DNA from: Alkaliphilus hydrothermalis
Lineage (GTDB): Bacteria; Bacillota; Clostridia; Peptostreptococcales; Natronincolaceae
DNA: 55,580 nucleotides
Assembly: GCF_016908555.1 (NCBI RefSeq)
Contig: NZ_JAFBEE010000019.1
Span: forward strand, 1 to 55,580
Direction: 5' to 3'
The translations under genes were made by a program, and so were the position numbers. The notes under the pieces are model-generated. The model had not been told where the DNA came from, did no database searches, and was given only the letters and a program-made list of their open reading frames with translations. How positions within the stretch are numbered: position 1 is the first letter of the stretch; the number at the start of each line of letters is the position of its first letter. Positions 1-8,787 of this stretch are shown piece after piece.

Positions 1-92
1 TATGTAAATGGTGAAGTGAAGAGCCGGATGCCTTAATAGGGCAAGTCCGGTTCTGTGAGGGGTTGGAATTGCAAGGTTCCAGCCTACTCGAT
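1..92 (+). mobile_element. Group II intron, 3' end (domains V and VI)
   Basis: The window opens inside a group II intron. Positions 20-53 fold as a domain V hairpin: an 8-bp stem GAGCCGGA/TCCGGTTC carrying the AGC catalytic triad, a two-base bulge and a short capped upper stem. Domain VI follows as GGTTGGA pairing with TCCAGCC, ending near CCTACTCGAT. The intron-encoded reverse transcriptase, if present, lies upstream of the window. The 3' splice junction is placed near 92 by resemblance to intron ends and could be off by a few bases. Confidence 0.85.
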
Positions 93-170
93 TTGATGAC
101 TCTTGTTGACTCCAAAGATGCTATTGAAGGGGATCGTATTCAAATTGTAATTTCAATAGATGAGAAGTAA
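93..170 (+). CDS. 3' exon: C-terminal fragment of a gene interrupted by the intron
   Basis: Directly after the intron end the sequence is open for 25 codons to a TAA at 168-170, reading LMTLVDSKDAIEGDRIQIV and then ISIDEK. The open frame starting exactly at the predicted splice junction suggests an interrupted reading frame whose 5' exon lies outside the window. The fragment is too short to identify. No start codon or ribosome site is visible here, so the piece would only be translated from spliced RNA. It could also be chance reading frame. Confidence 0.4.
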   Translation: MMTLVDSKDAIEGDRIQIVISIDEK

Positions 171-240
171 AGAGAGAAGAGAAAGCAGGAGATGGATGCA
201 CTAACAAAAGATTATTCAAAGATGAATAGAAAATATAAAA

Positions 241-269
241 AAACCCCTTCAATATAGATGAAGGGGTTT
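241..269 (-). terminator. Intrinsic terminator of the beta-lactamase-fold gene
   Basis: Perfect stem AAACCCCTTCA/TGAAGGGGTTT with a 7-base loop. On the minus strand it is followed by a long T run, so it mainly serves the minus-strand gene ending at 293. On the plus strand it would be a weaker terminator for the exon fragment. Confidence 0.8.
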
Positions 270-292
270 AAGTTATTTAAGGCTAAGATAGG

Positions 293-1393
293 TTATTGCA
301 TTGTTTTTTTATGGTATTTATGAAGAATATCAATCATCTTAAGCATAAGTCGGATGCCTTTGCTGTGGTATCGAAATTGATTTAAGTTGCCAATGAGGTA
401 AGTGTCCATAACTGGGTGATAAAACATAAAGGAACCTACTGAACCGCAATTGCCCCATATATTATATTTAGAGGGCATGATCACGGGAATGGTCACAAAG
501 TTCATTAGGCCATATCCATAGTCAATACCAATAGAAAATTTGCTCCAATCCTTCATTTTCTCGAAGCTTGCTTTGCTGATGATGTCGAAGTTAGTTAAAG
601 CCTTCATGAATCTTAATAAATCCTCCGTTGGAGCAATAATTCCGCCCCCTGCATAATCGATACTAAGACTACGATAATGGATTACATTGATGTCTTTTGT
701 ATAAAGATTTGCCACTGGATAAGGACTTTTTTCTCTTGGCTCAGAATAATGGGCCAAGTAGGTATGCTTCATGTTAAGGGGATCAAAGATATATTCTGTA
801 AGGGCTTGATGAAAGGGGAGGCCAGTAACCTTTTCAATAATTAAGCCTAGAATATGATAGCCAGTATCGGAATAATGAAAGCCTTCACCTGGTGGGAAGT
901 GGGGTGTTAGATGTTTCTTAGACCAGAGGATTACTTCTTGTGGGGTCCAAAAATAATCGGGTTCCTCAAGAATTTGACTAATCATAGGTTTAGTATCCTT
1001 TGGTTTATCATCAAAATAGTCATGTAATCCAGATGTATGATTTAACAAGTGCTTTATTTTAATTTGATGACTATATTCTATCCCTTTGTAGACATGAAGC
1101 CCTTCTGAAATGCCTGTCTCAAGGTATTGAATAATTGAGTCTTCATAAGTAAGCTTGCCCTGTTGTTCTAATAGGGCAAGAAGGATAGCGGTAAAGAGTT
1201 TTCCAATACTGGCTATGTGATTAGGTTGCTGAGGATTTGAGGATAAACCATCAGTAGAACCCTCTGAAACATCTAAGTGAATCCCCAGTTTATCGGAGTG
1301 TACTAATAAATAAGCATTTCTAATGTTTTTATCCTTTTTGACCTTCTTTCTAAAAGCATCCTCCATTAAAGTGAGGACTTTTTCTCTATTCAT
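293..1393 (-). CDS. Serine hydrolase, beta-lactamase/penicillin-binding-protein fold
   Basis: The 366-residue protein has the serine beta-lactamase/PBP fold (class C-like, Pfam beta-lactamase family). The nucleophile motif SxxK is SIGK at residues 62-65, in the usual ASxGKLFTA context. A YSD-type second motif lies at 174-176 (YSDTGY), and HTSGL lies at 119-123. No signal peptide or membrane segment is evident, so it is probably cytoplasmic, which fits an esterase or D-aminopeptidase-like enzyme better than drug resistance. The start is an ATG preceded by AAAAGGAGG. The gene stands alone and ends at a strong terminator. The substrate cannot be deduced. Confidence 0.8.
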   Translation of the reverse strand: MNREKVLTLMEDAFRKKVKKDKNIRNAYLLVHSDKLGIHLDVSEGSTDGLSSNPQQPNHIASIGKLFTAILLALLEQQGKLTYEDSIIQYLETGISEGLHVYKGIEYSHQIKIKHLLNHTSGLHDYFDDKPKDTKPMISQILEEPDYFWTPQEVILWSKKHLTPHFPPGEGFHYSDTGYHILGLIIEKVTGLPFHQALTEYIFDPLNMKHTYLAHYSEPREKSPYPVANLYTKDINVIHYRSLSIDYAGGGIIAPTEDLLRFMKALTNFDIISKASFEKMKDWSKFSIGIDYGYGLMNFVTIPVIMPSKYNIWGNCGSVGSFMFYHPVMDTYLIGNLNQFRYHSKGIRLMLKMIDILHKYHKKTMQ

Positions 1394-1646
1394 ACTATAA
1401 GCCTCCTTTTAAAAAATCATCTCTAGATATAATAATTCACACCATTATATACCAAATATTAACAATGTTCAATAAAAACATATTAATTTTGTGTTATATT
1501 TTTGTTTAAACATACCGCAATTTTAGTATGAACAATTCGGTAGACAGTTTTAAAACCTCCCTCATAATCATACATATTAAATAACACTTAATGATAGTTT
1601 GGACTTTTTTGCTTACATTAATGGTGTCGAAGGAGGTAAAGGCGAT

Positions 1647-3569
1647 ATGACGCAGTTCTCAGATTTAATAAAAAAAGATCGAGAAGAGAGAAGGAAGCAA
1701 CGCTTTAATGGGAGTTTTTTAGATTATCTTGAAATACTGAAGGAAGATCCAGAGTTATGTATGTTGGCCCACCAAAGAATGTATGATCTTATCGTGGGCA
1801 GAGGTGTAGAGGTAATCAATACCGAAGAAAATCCTCGTCTGAGGAGAATCTATGGCAATGAAGTAATTAAAAAATATAATTTCTTTAAGGAGGACTTCTT
1901 TGGAATCGACAAAACCATTATGGATATTGTAAGATACTTCCATACTGCCGCTATGGAGGGGGAAGAATCTCGACAGGTACTATACTTAGTGGGACCTGTA
2001 GGGGCAGGTAAGTCTTCTATTATGGAAGCCTTAAAGAAATTATTGGAGTCTAGTCCACCAATCTATTCCTTAAAAGGGTGCCCTATTCGAGAGGAGCCAC
2101 TTCATTTAGTACCAAAGCATCTACGGGGAGAATTTGAAAAAATGCTCAATGTAAAGATTGAAGGGGATCTTTGTCCTGTATGTCGTTATCGTCTATTGAA
2201 AGAATACAATGGAGAATATGAAAAATTCCCAGTGGAGACAGTGAACTTTAGCATACGCTCTAGAAAAGGTGTGGGGGTTGTACCTCCTGTTGACCCAAAT
2301 AATCAAGATACATCTGTCCTCATAGGCTCAGTAGATATCTCAAAATTAGACCTTTACCCAGAGGATGACCCAAGGGTAATGTCTCTAAATGGAGCCTTCA
2401 ACGTTGGAAATAGAGGGATTGTAGAATTTATCGAGGTCTTTAAAAATGAAGTCGAGTACCTTCATACAATGATTACAGCCACCCAAGAAAAGAGTATCCC
2501 TTCCCCAGGTAAGGGTTCTATGATCTACTTTGATGGAATTATCTTAGCCCACTCCAACGAGGGGGAATGGAATAAATTTAAGGCTGACCATACCAATGAA
2601 GCTATTTTAGATAGAATTGTTAAAATAGAAGTGCCCTATTGTACAGAGTTAAATGAAGAAGTAAAAATCTATCATAAAATCCTAAAAAGAAGTAAATTTA
2701 CTCCCCATATTGCTCCCTTTACGCTACAGGTGGCATCTATGTTTGCAATTTTGACTAGATTGGCCCCTTCTAATAAAGTGGATTCAATTACAAAGCTGAA
2801 AATCTATAATGGTGAAGAAATCGTGGAAAAGGGCAGTGTGAAGAAGATTGATATCCTAGAACTGAAGGAAGAAGCTCAGAATGAAGGAATGACGGGATTT
2901 TCCACAAGATTTATTATGAAGGCTTTAGATACAGCTATGGCAGAGTCAGACCACAACTGCATCAATCCAATAGCGGTATTGGAAACCTTAGTAAAGGCCG
3001 TGAAAGAATTGGCAATAGGGGATGAGGATAAAAAGAAATATCTCAACTTCCTTCAGGATGCCATTAAAAAAGAATACCATAATGTCTTGGAAAAGGAGGT
3101 CACCAAGGCCTTTATCTATGGCTATAGGGAACAGGCTGAGGACTTATTCAACAATTACTTAGATCATGCAGAGGCATATGTCAACAAGACTAAAATCAAA
3201 GACCGTAGTACAGGGGAAGAGTTGGAACCAGACGAAAAGTTCATGAGATCCATAGAAGAGCAAATTGGTATCCCCACCAGTTCTGCAAAGGGCTTCCGCC
3301 AAGATGTTACTACCTACATGTTCTATGTAATGCGTAAGGGTGGAAAAATTGACTACTCCAGCTATGAGCCTTTGAAGGAAGCAATCGAGAAGAAGTTAAC
3401 GGCATCTGTAAAGGAATTGAGCCGAATCATCACCAGAAGCAAAGTAAGGGATAATGACCAAAGGGAAAAATATAACGCTATGGTGGAGGAAATGAAGCGA
3501 AATGGATATTGTGATCATTGCTGTAATGTAATTCTTAAATATGCCGCCAATAATCTGTGGAAGGACTAG
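1647..3569 (+). CDS. prkA: PrkA-family serine protein kinase
   Basis: 640 residues, near the usual ~630 of PrkA (YeaG in enterobacteria). The N-terminal AAA-type domain has a P-loop GPVGAGKSS at about 116-124; the C-terminal part is the PrkA kinase-like domain. In Bacilli the protein is linked to sporulation and in Escherichia coli to nitrogen starvation, working with YeaH and YcgB. The frame is open from 1599, but ATG 1647 is preceded by GAAGGAGGT at a good distance, so that start is preferred. It begins a three-gene cluster with yhbH and spoVR, 13 bp before the yhbH start. Identification is firm; its phosphorylation targets are not visible. Confidence 0.92.
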   Translation: MTQFSDLIKKDREERRKQRFNGSFLDYLEILKEDPELCMLAHQRMYDLIVGRGVEVINTEENPRLRRIYGNEVIKKYNFFKEDFFGIDKTIMDIVRYFHTAAMEGEESRQVLYLVGPVGAGKSSIMEALKKLLESSPPIYSLKGCPIREEPLHLVPKHLRGEFEKMLNVKIEGDLCPVCRYRLLKEYNGEYEKFPVETVNFSIRSRKGVGVVPPVDPNNQDTSVLIGSVDISKLDLYPEDDPRVMSLNGAFNVGNRGIVEFIEVFKNEVEYLHTMITATQEKSIPSPGKGSMIYFDGIILAHSNEGEWNKFKADHTNEAILDRIVKIEVPYCTELNEEVKIYHKILKRSKFTPHIAPFTLQVASMFAILTRLAPSNKVDSITKLKIYNGEEIVEKGSVKKIDILELKEEAQNEGMTGFSTRFIMKALDTAMAESDHNCINPIAVLETLVKAVKELAIGDEDKKKYLNFLQDAIKKEYHNVLEKEVTKAFIYGYREQAEDLFNNYLDHAEAYVNKTKIKDRSTGEELEPDEKFMRSIEEQIGIPTSSAKGFRQDVTTYMFYVMRKGGKIDYSSYEPLKEAIEKKLTASVKELSRIITRSKVRDNDQREKYNAMVEEMKRNGYCDHCCNVILKYAANNLWKD

Positions 3570-3582
3570 TGGGGGTGAAACT

Positions 3583-4755
3583 GTGGCAATTTTTCGTGAG
3601 TATGACAATAGAGGACGGGATCGAGCAGCGGAGGACCGAAGAAGACATCGGCAACTGGTGGAGGATTCCATCAAGAGAAACATCACCGATATCATTGCTG
3701 AGGAAAGTATCATAGGAGAAAACAAAAACAAAAAAATTAAGATTCCAATAAAGGGAATCAAAGAATATCAATTTGTTTACGGTAAAAACAAACCAGGGGT
3801 AGGCTCTGGGGACGGTAGTGAAAAAAGAGGAGATAAAATTAGCCAAGAGGATATGAAGGGGCAACAGGGACAGGGAAAGGATCAACCGGGAAATGCCGAA
3901 GGGGATGATGTATATGAAACAGAAGTCACCCTAGAGGAATTGATTAATTACCTTTTTGACGACCTAGACTTACCCTTCTTGGAAAGGAAAAAGTTCAATG
4001 AAATCGAGTCGGAGAAGAACTACAAAAAGCTGGGCTATCAACGGAAGGGTATCAAGCCTAGATTAGCAAAGAAGCGTTCTGTTATAGAAAAAATTAAGAG
4101 GAAAAAGGCCTATCAGCGGGGGGATCATGAAGATGTAGAAGAAAAGAGATTTCCCTTTAAGGAGGATGATCTGAGGTATTACCGACTACGACAGGATGTA
4201 AAGAAGGAGACAAATGCAGTTGTTCTATGCATCATGGATACCTCTGGTTCTATGAATATTACTAAAAAGTACTTAGCCAGAAGCTTCTATTTCCTTCTTT
4301 ATCAATTCGTCAAAGCAAAATACCTCAATGTGGAGGTGGCTTTTATTGCCCACTCCACTGTGGCCAAGGAAGTAAGTGAAGATGAATTCTTCCACAAGGT
4401 TGAATCAGGGGGAACGTATATTAGTAGCGGATATGAAAAGGCTCTGGAGATTATCGAAAAAAGATATAATCCATCTGTATGGAATGTCTATGCCTTCCAT
4501 TGTAGTGATGGGGATAACTGGTCGGAGGATAATACAAAGGCAGTAAAACTGGCACAGGAGCTATGTAGAAATTGCAATCTTTTTGGCTATGGGGAGATTC
4601 AGACGGGCTATTATCGTCCCGTCAGTAAAATCAGATCGGAATATATTTCAAAGATCAAAGAGGGGAATTTTGCAATTGTGACTATGACAAGGAAGGAGGA
4701 TATTGTTCCTGCCCTGAAAAAGCTGTTGGATAAGGAAAGAGGGCCAGTGGAATAA
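3583..4755 (+). CDS. yhbH: YhbH/YeaH family sporulation-stress protein (DUF444, vWA-like)
   Basis: 390 residues, matching the ~390 of Bacillus YhbH. The N-terminus has the family's basic, charged stretch (REYDNRGRDRAAEDRRRHRQ). A Gly/Gln-rich linker lies near residues 80-110. A C-terminal von Willebrand A-like domain carries the MIDAS-type motif DTSGSM. The start is GTG 3583, after GGGGGTG; the frame also opens at 3541, but that would overlap prkA and gives a non-family N-terminus. It is encoded between prkA and spoVR, the conserved order of this module, so the three products probably act together in sporulation or stationary-phase stress. Confidence 0.9.
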   Translation: MAIFREYDNRGRDRAAEDRRRHRQLVEDSIKRNITDIIAEESIIGENKNKKIKIPIKGIKEYQFVYGKNKPGVGSGDGSEKRGDKISQEDMKGQQGQGKDQPGNAEGDDVYETEVTLEELINYLFDDLDLPFLERKKFNEIESEKNYKKLGYQRKGIKPRLAKKRSVIEKIKRKKAYQRGDHEDVEEKRFPFKEDDLRYYRLRQDVKKETNAVVLCIMDTSGSMNITKKYLARSFYFLLYQFVKAKYLNVEVAFIAHSTVAKEVSEDEFFHKVESGGTYISSGYEKALEIIEKRYNPSVWNVYAFHCSDGDNWSEDNTKAVKLAQELCRNCNLFGYGEIQTGYYRPVSKIRSEYISKIKEGNFAIVTMTRKEDIVPALKKLLDKERGPVE

Positions 4756-4760
4756 TCACT

Positions 4761-6137
4761 TTGTCTATGGATTATACAGTAAAGCAATTGGAAACATGGA
4801 ATAGCAAGATAGAAGAGATTGTCAAGGCAGAGGGGCTGGACTGCTATCCTCAAGAGTTTGAGATTTGTAGCTATGAGGATATGCTTTGCTACGAGTCCTA
4901 TAGTGGGATGCCCTCCCACTATCCCCATTGGAGCTATGGAAAGGCTTACGAGCGGAGTAAAACCCTTTATTCCTACAACCTAAAAGGGTTGGCATATGAG
5001 ATGGTGATTAACTCTGACCCTTGTCTAGCCTATCTCATGAGGGAAAACACCCTCCTACTACAGATTTTAACAATTGCCCATGTCTACGGGCACAATGATT
5101 TCTTTAAGAATAATCGTTTATTTGCAGAGGGAACTCGAGCAGAATATACTTTGGAAATGTTCAAAAATCATGCTAATAGAATACGAAACTATATTCAAGA
5201 TCCCAGTATCGGCTATGAAGGGGTGGAGAGGATTTTAAATGCAGCCCATTCTATTAGATTCCAGACCTCAAGGGTGGTGGGGGTTAAAAAAGCATCAGAA
5301 GAGGAACGGAAGAAAAAGCTTTTAGACGAGTATTATGCTGCCTCAAAGCTCACCAGTATCTTGGAGGAAAAGAAGGAAATACCTTTCCCTGATTTAAATA
5401 AAATCCCCTTAGAGCCAACGGAGGATGTCATGGGATTTATCATTGACCATGGGGATTTGGAGGAATGGGAAAAGGAAATCATGAGGATTGTGAAGGAGGA
5501 AACCCAATACTTCATCCCTCAAATTGAAACGAAGGTAATGAATGAGGGCTGGGCAAGTTATTGGCACTATAAAATATTGAAGCAGTTGGATCTACCTCAA
5601 GCCCTCCATATAGAGTTCCTAGGTAGACACAATCAAGTGATAAGACCCTTCTTGGGGGGCATCAATCCCTACTATGTGGGATATATGATTTTCAATGATA
5701 TAGAGAAAAAATATGGCAAGGAGAAAATTTTTGAGGTAAGACAAACAGAGCGGGATCAATCCTTTATCAGAAGATATTTGACTGAAGAGCTTTGTGAAGA
5801 AATGAACCTCTTCCAGTATGATAAAAAGAGTCGAGACTATGAAATTACAGAAGTCGCCGATGAAAGTGGATGGAGGGAAATCCGAAATACCGTTGCCCTA
5901 CAGGTGGGAATGGGGGGAATCCCCTATATCAAGGTGGAGGAACTAAATCAAAAGGATGGATCTTTATTGTTAGCCCATGAGTTTGATGGTCGAGAGCTGG
6001 AACTATCCTATGCCTATGAAACCTTGAAGCACGTGAGGGAGCTATGGGGAAAGAAGGTTGCTTTGAGAACCCAGATCGGCAAGGTGGTAAAGACGATTGT
6101 TTGTGATGAGAATAAGAAGATTTCTATTTTGGGGTAA
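4761..6137 (+). CDS. spoVR: SpoVR family protein
   Basis: 458 residues, close to the ~468 of Bacillus SpoVR (YcgB in E. coli). Family hallmarks visible are the N-terminal GLDCYPQEFEIC and GMPSHYPHWSYGK blocks, a histidine-rich HVYGHNDFFKNN segment and the NEGWASYWHYKI block. Bacillus SpoVR is needed for spore cortex formation; the molecular activity is not established. The frame begins at TTG 4761, five bases after the yhbH stop. ATG 4767 is an alternative, but the only purine-rich site (GTGGA) fits TTG better. It is the last gene of the prkA-yhbH-spoVR cluster. Confidence 0.88.
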   Translation: MSMDYTVKQLETWNSKIEEIVKAEGLDCYPQEFEICSYEDMLCYESYSGMPSHYPHWSYGKAYERSKTLYSYNLKGLAYEMVINSDPCLAYLMRENTLLLQILTIAHVYGHNDFFKNNRLFAEGTRAEYTLEMFKNHANRIRNYIQDPSIGYEGVERILNAAHSIRFQTSRVVGVKKASEEERKKKLLDEYYAASKLTSILEEKKEIPFPDLNKIPLEPTEDVMGFIIDHGDLEEWEKEIMRIVKEETQYFIPQIETKVMNEGWASYWHYKILKQLDLPQALHIEFLGRHNQVIRPFLGGINPYYVGYMIFNDIEKKYGKEKIFEVRQTERDQSFIRRYLTEELCEEMNLFQYDKKSRDYEITEVADESGWREIRNTVALQVGMGGIPYIKVEELNQKDGSLLLAHEFDGRELELSYAYETLKHVRELWGKKVALRTQIGKVVKTIVCDENKKISILG

Positions 6138-6287
6138 GGATGAAGAAGATGTTCTTTCCTCTCTATGAAGGCTGGTGAAATCGGTGAGCAATTGGTGTTG
6201 TACCTCCTAAGAGGTGTTATTATTCTGTGGAGTAGTGAGATTGAATTGGATGATTAATCTATGTGAAAACAATAGGAAGATAGAAAA
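6138..6287 (+). other. Gap after spoVR with a possible 30-codon frame
   Basis: No recognised gene. A 30-codon ATG frame (6165-6257, beginning MKAGEIGEQLVLYLLRG) is open here. It has no convincing ribosome site and no known relative that I recognise, so it is probably chance. Confidence 0.2.
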
Positions 6288-6316
6288 TGAACAAGGCTAT
6301 GCCTTGTTCATTTTTT
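6288..6316 (+). terminator. Intrinsic terminator after spoVR
   Basis: Perfect 10-bp stem TGAACAAGGC/GCCTTGTTCA with a TAT loop and six T. It closes the prkA-yhbH-spoVR transcript. Confidence 0.85.
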
Positions 6317-6455
6317 AAAGGACTTTAAAGTATTTTGTGGAATAATCAAGGAGGAGACAAAATATATAGCAAAAGGATTCTACCAGACTAACCAACCCTA
6401 CTGTAATAAGTGTGATTTCAACAAAAGCTTTAAATATATACGGAGGTAGATAAAT

Positions 6456-7034
6456 ATGAAAAAACTTTCCAACATTTTCGAATACAACTCACCAGTAGTA
6501 CTAACATTCTCCCTACTGGCAGCACTGGTTTTCATTTTGGACAAGATTATTCCGATTGGATTGATACACAATTTCTTTGTGTATTTTGGTGGGACTAGTT
6601 CATTAGATTTTGTTCGCTTATTCTTATGGCCACTGGGGCATGGCTCTACAGACCATCTTTTAGGCAATATGACGTTGATATTATTGATTGGACCCATGAT
6701 TGAGGAAAAATACTCATCAAAGATTTTGCTTATGTTGATGGTAGTGACTACCCTTGTGATTGGCGTTATTCAAGCACTGTTTGTAAGTGGGGGAATTTTG
6801 GGGGCCAGTGGTATTGTTTTTATGATGATTATACTTACTTCATTTACAAATATGAAGGAGGGAAAGATTCCCCTCACTTTTGTTGCAATTGCCTTTTTAT
6901 TCTTAGGTAAAGAGATTTATAACGGATTGTTTTTGAACAACAATGTCTCGGAAATGGGACATATTTTGGGTGCACTGGTTGGGATTAGTTTTGTTTTGAT
7001 AGACAAAAAGCTTGATCGAAGTATCGGAATGTAA
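6456..7034 (+). CDS. Rhomboid family intramembrane serine protease
   Basis: 192-residue membrane protein with about six hydrophobic segments. The rhomboid signature is complete: HLLGN with Asn71 before the second segment, catalytic Ser118 in GILGASG (the GxSG motif), and catalytic His169 in MGHILGALVG. These enzymes cleave substrate transmembrane helices within the bilayer. The start ATG is preceded by CGGAGG. It is a single gene between the spoVR terminator and a convergent decarboxylase gene, so context gives no substrate. Confidence 0.9.
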   Translation: MKKLSNIFEYNSPVVLTFSLLAALVFILDKIIPIGLIHNFFVYFGGTSSLDFVRLFLWPLGHGSTDHLLGNMTLILLIGPMIEEKYSSKILLMLMVVTTLVIGVIQALFVSGGILGASGIVFMMIILTSFTNMKEGKIPLTFVAIAFLFLGKEIYNGLFLNNNVSEMGHILGALVGISFVLIDKKLDRSIGM

Positions 7035-7284
7035 CGGTTTAATATTGAAATTTATGTAGATTTTACTTAGTGTTTTTACTATTTTGCAGACATACCTAGA
7101 ATGGATTTTTATTCTAGATAAAATATAAGTTACTAGGTGAAGAAAAAATGACTCTGAGAAAAATCCCTCAATTTCCCATTTAGGATTAAGCACTAGCTAT
7201 CATATATCTCCAAATAGGTATTGGAGTTAATCATATGGCTACAGACTTTTCATGAAATCAATTCACTTAGCAACTTATATTAGA

Positions 7285-8682
7285 TTAGAGTTCTCCCATT
7301 AATTTAGCAATTTCTTTGATACATAAATCAATATCCTCGTATGTCGTTCTAAATGAGCATACACTAATACGGATAATATCCTGACCTTTCCATTTGGCCC
7401 CACCAAGCCACAAGACTCCAGATTGTTGTATTGCTTCGATAAGAGCATTTGTTTTTTCATCCGTATCATATCTTGCAATAACTTGATTAAAACAAATATC
7501 GTTCAAGATTTGAAGACCAAGTTTATTTAGTTCATCTGCGAAGTAGACAGCCTTAGAGTGCATTTCATAGATCATATCTGCAACTCCTTGTTGACCCAAG
7601 CCCTTCAAAGTTGACCATAAATCTATCGCACGAGCTCGCCTAGACATTTCTGGCGTGAACATCATGCCATCACGATCTTTACTTGTAATAATATAGGATC
7701 CTGTCATTTGCATTGAGTCGATAAGTGATTGGCTGTGTTTGCAGATAATGATTCCGTTGTCATAAGGAGCGTTAAGCGTTTTATGTCCGTCTACAGACCA
7801 AGAATCTGCTAAATCTAGACCCTTCGTTAATTCATCGAATCTATTATCAGACCTAGCCCAAAGACCAAAAGCGCCATCTACGTGAACCCAAGCATTTGCT
7901 TCTTGAGCCTTCTTACATATTTCATTGAAGGGATCAAATGCTCCAGAGCTTACATGTCCTGCTTGAGCAATGACTAGTGTCAAATCATCCAATTCGGGCA
8001 TTTCACTTGCAATCATTCTGCCTTGATTATCAACTGGAACTTTTATGACATTTTCTGATCCTAGCCCAGCCATGGCCAGTGCCTTATAAATTGTCGAGTG
8101 TGCATCTGCACCTAGTACAACCTTAATTTGGGGAGCATTAGTTAAACCATGTTTTATTGAATCGTAACCCTTATTTAAGAGTAAATGATTTCTTCCTGTA
8201 CAAATTCCTACAAAAGAGGCTGTTGAACTACCACTTACATAACCAACAGAGCATTTATTTGGTAACCTTAGGATATCAACAATCCATTTTTCAACAACGG
8301 ATTCTATTTTGGATGCTATAGGAGATAATACAAACATTGCTGGGTTTTGATCCCAAGCGTCTGCCAGCCATTTGCTAGGTAAGGAAGAGGGCATAATAGC
8401 GCCACAAACAAATCCAAAATAACGTCCACCAGTTTGTGCAACCGTGGCAGGAGTTCCATATCTATGCAACATTTCTAATATCTCATCAGGTTTTTGCGGT
8501 TTGTGATTTAATTCTTCATCAAAAACTTTGAGATTGGCAATATCCTCTTCATGTGGATATACATGTCTGTCTCCTATGCTTGAAATATACTCCCAAGCGT
8601 ATTGTTTCGCTTTATCTAAGGTATCATTGATAGTTTGAGATCTAATTTGATCCATAATCTCACTTGTAAAATAATCCTTCAT
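7285..8682 (-). CDS. PLP-dependent amino acid decarboxylase (group II, glutamate/tyrosine type)
   Basis: 465 residues with the fold of group II pyridoxal-phosphate decarboxylases. The cofactor lysine is Lys301 in SVDGHKTLN, preceded by the DGAFGLWA block in which the Asp contacts the pyridine nitrogen. HVSSGAFDP and GADAHSTIYKAL are typical of the family. The substrate is not readable; aromatic amino acids or glutamate are possible, and some relatives are aldolases or aminotransferases. It is transcribed divergently from a MocR regulator across a short region with repeated TTGTATG half-sites, so it is the likely target of that regulator. Confidence 0.85.
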   Translation of the reverse strand: MKDYFTSEIMDQIRSQTINDTLDKAKQYAWEYISSIGDRHVYPHEEDIANLKVFDEELNHKPQKPDEILEMLHRYGTPATVAQTGGRYFGFVCGAIMPSSLPSKWLADAWDQNPAMFVLSPIASKIESVVEKWIVDILRLPNKCSVGYVSGSSTASFVGICTGRNHLLLNKGYDSIKHGLTNAPQIKVVLGADAHSTIYKALAMAGLGSENVIKVPVDNQGRMIASEMPELDDLTLVIAQAGHVSSGAFDPFNEICKKAQEANAWVHVDGAFGLWARSDNRFDELTKGLDLADSWSVDGHKTLNAPYDNGIIICKHSQSLIDSMQMTGSYIITSKDRDGMMFTPEMSRRARAIDLWSTLKGLGQQGVADMIYEMHSKAVYFADELNKLGLQILNDICFNQVIARYDTDEKTNALIEAIQQSGVLWLGGAKWKGQDIIRISVCSFRTTYEDIDLCIKEIAKLMGEL

Positions 8683-8724
8683 AATCCCACTCCTTTTTTT
8701 AGTATATATTTATGATATTATAAA

Positions 8725-8763
8725 CATACAAACCATACAATATCAGGATTGTATGGCGTACAA
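8725..8763. promoter_or_regulatory. Candidate MocR operator in the divergent promoter region
   Basis: Two direct CATACAA half-sites (8725-8731, 8734-8740) are followed by an inverted TTGTATG (8749-8755) and a weaker GTACAA. CCATACAA and TTGTATGG form an 8-bp inverted repeat around an 8-base spacer. Direct repeats combined with an inverted copy are typical of MocR/PdxR binding regions. Confidence 0.55.
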
Positions 8764-8787
8764 TTCTAATATTTTTTGGAGGACAAA

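Noticed and set aside
6165..6257. 30-codon frame after spoVR as a real gene
   Set aside because: No ribosome site and no recognisable family; reported only as a gap note.
6903..7193. 96-residue minus-strand frame overlapping the rhomboid gene
   Set aside because: Antisense shadow with no ribosome site and low-complexity composition.
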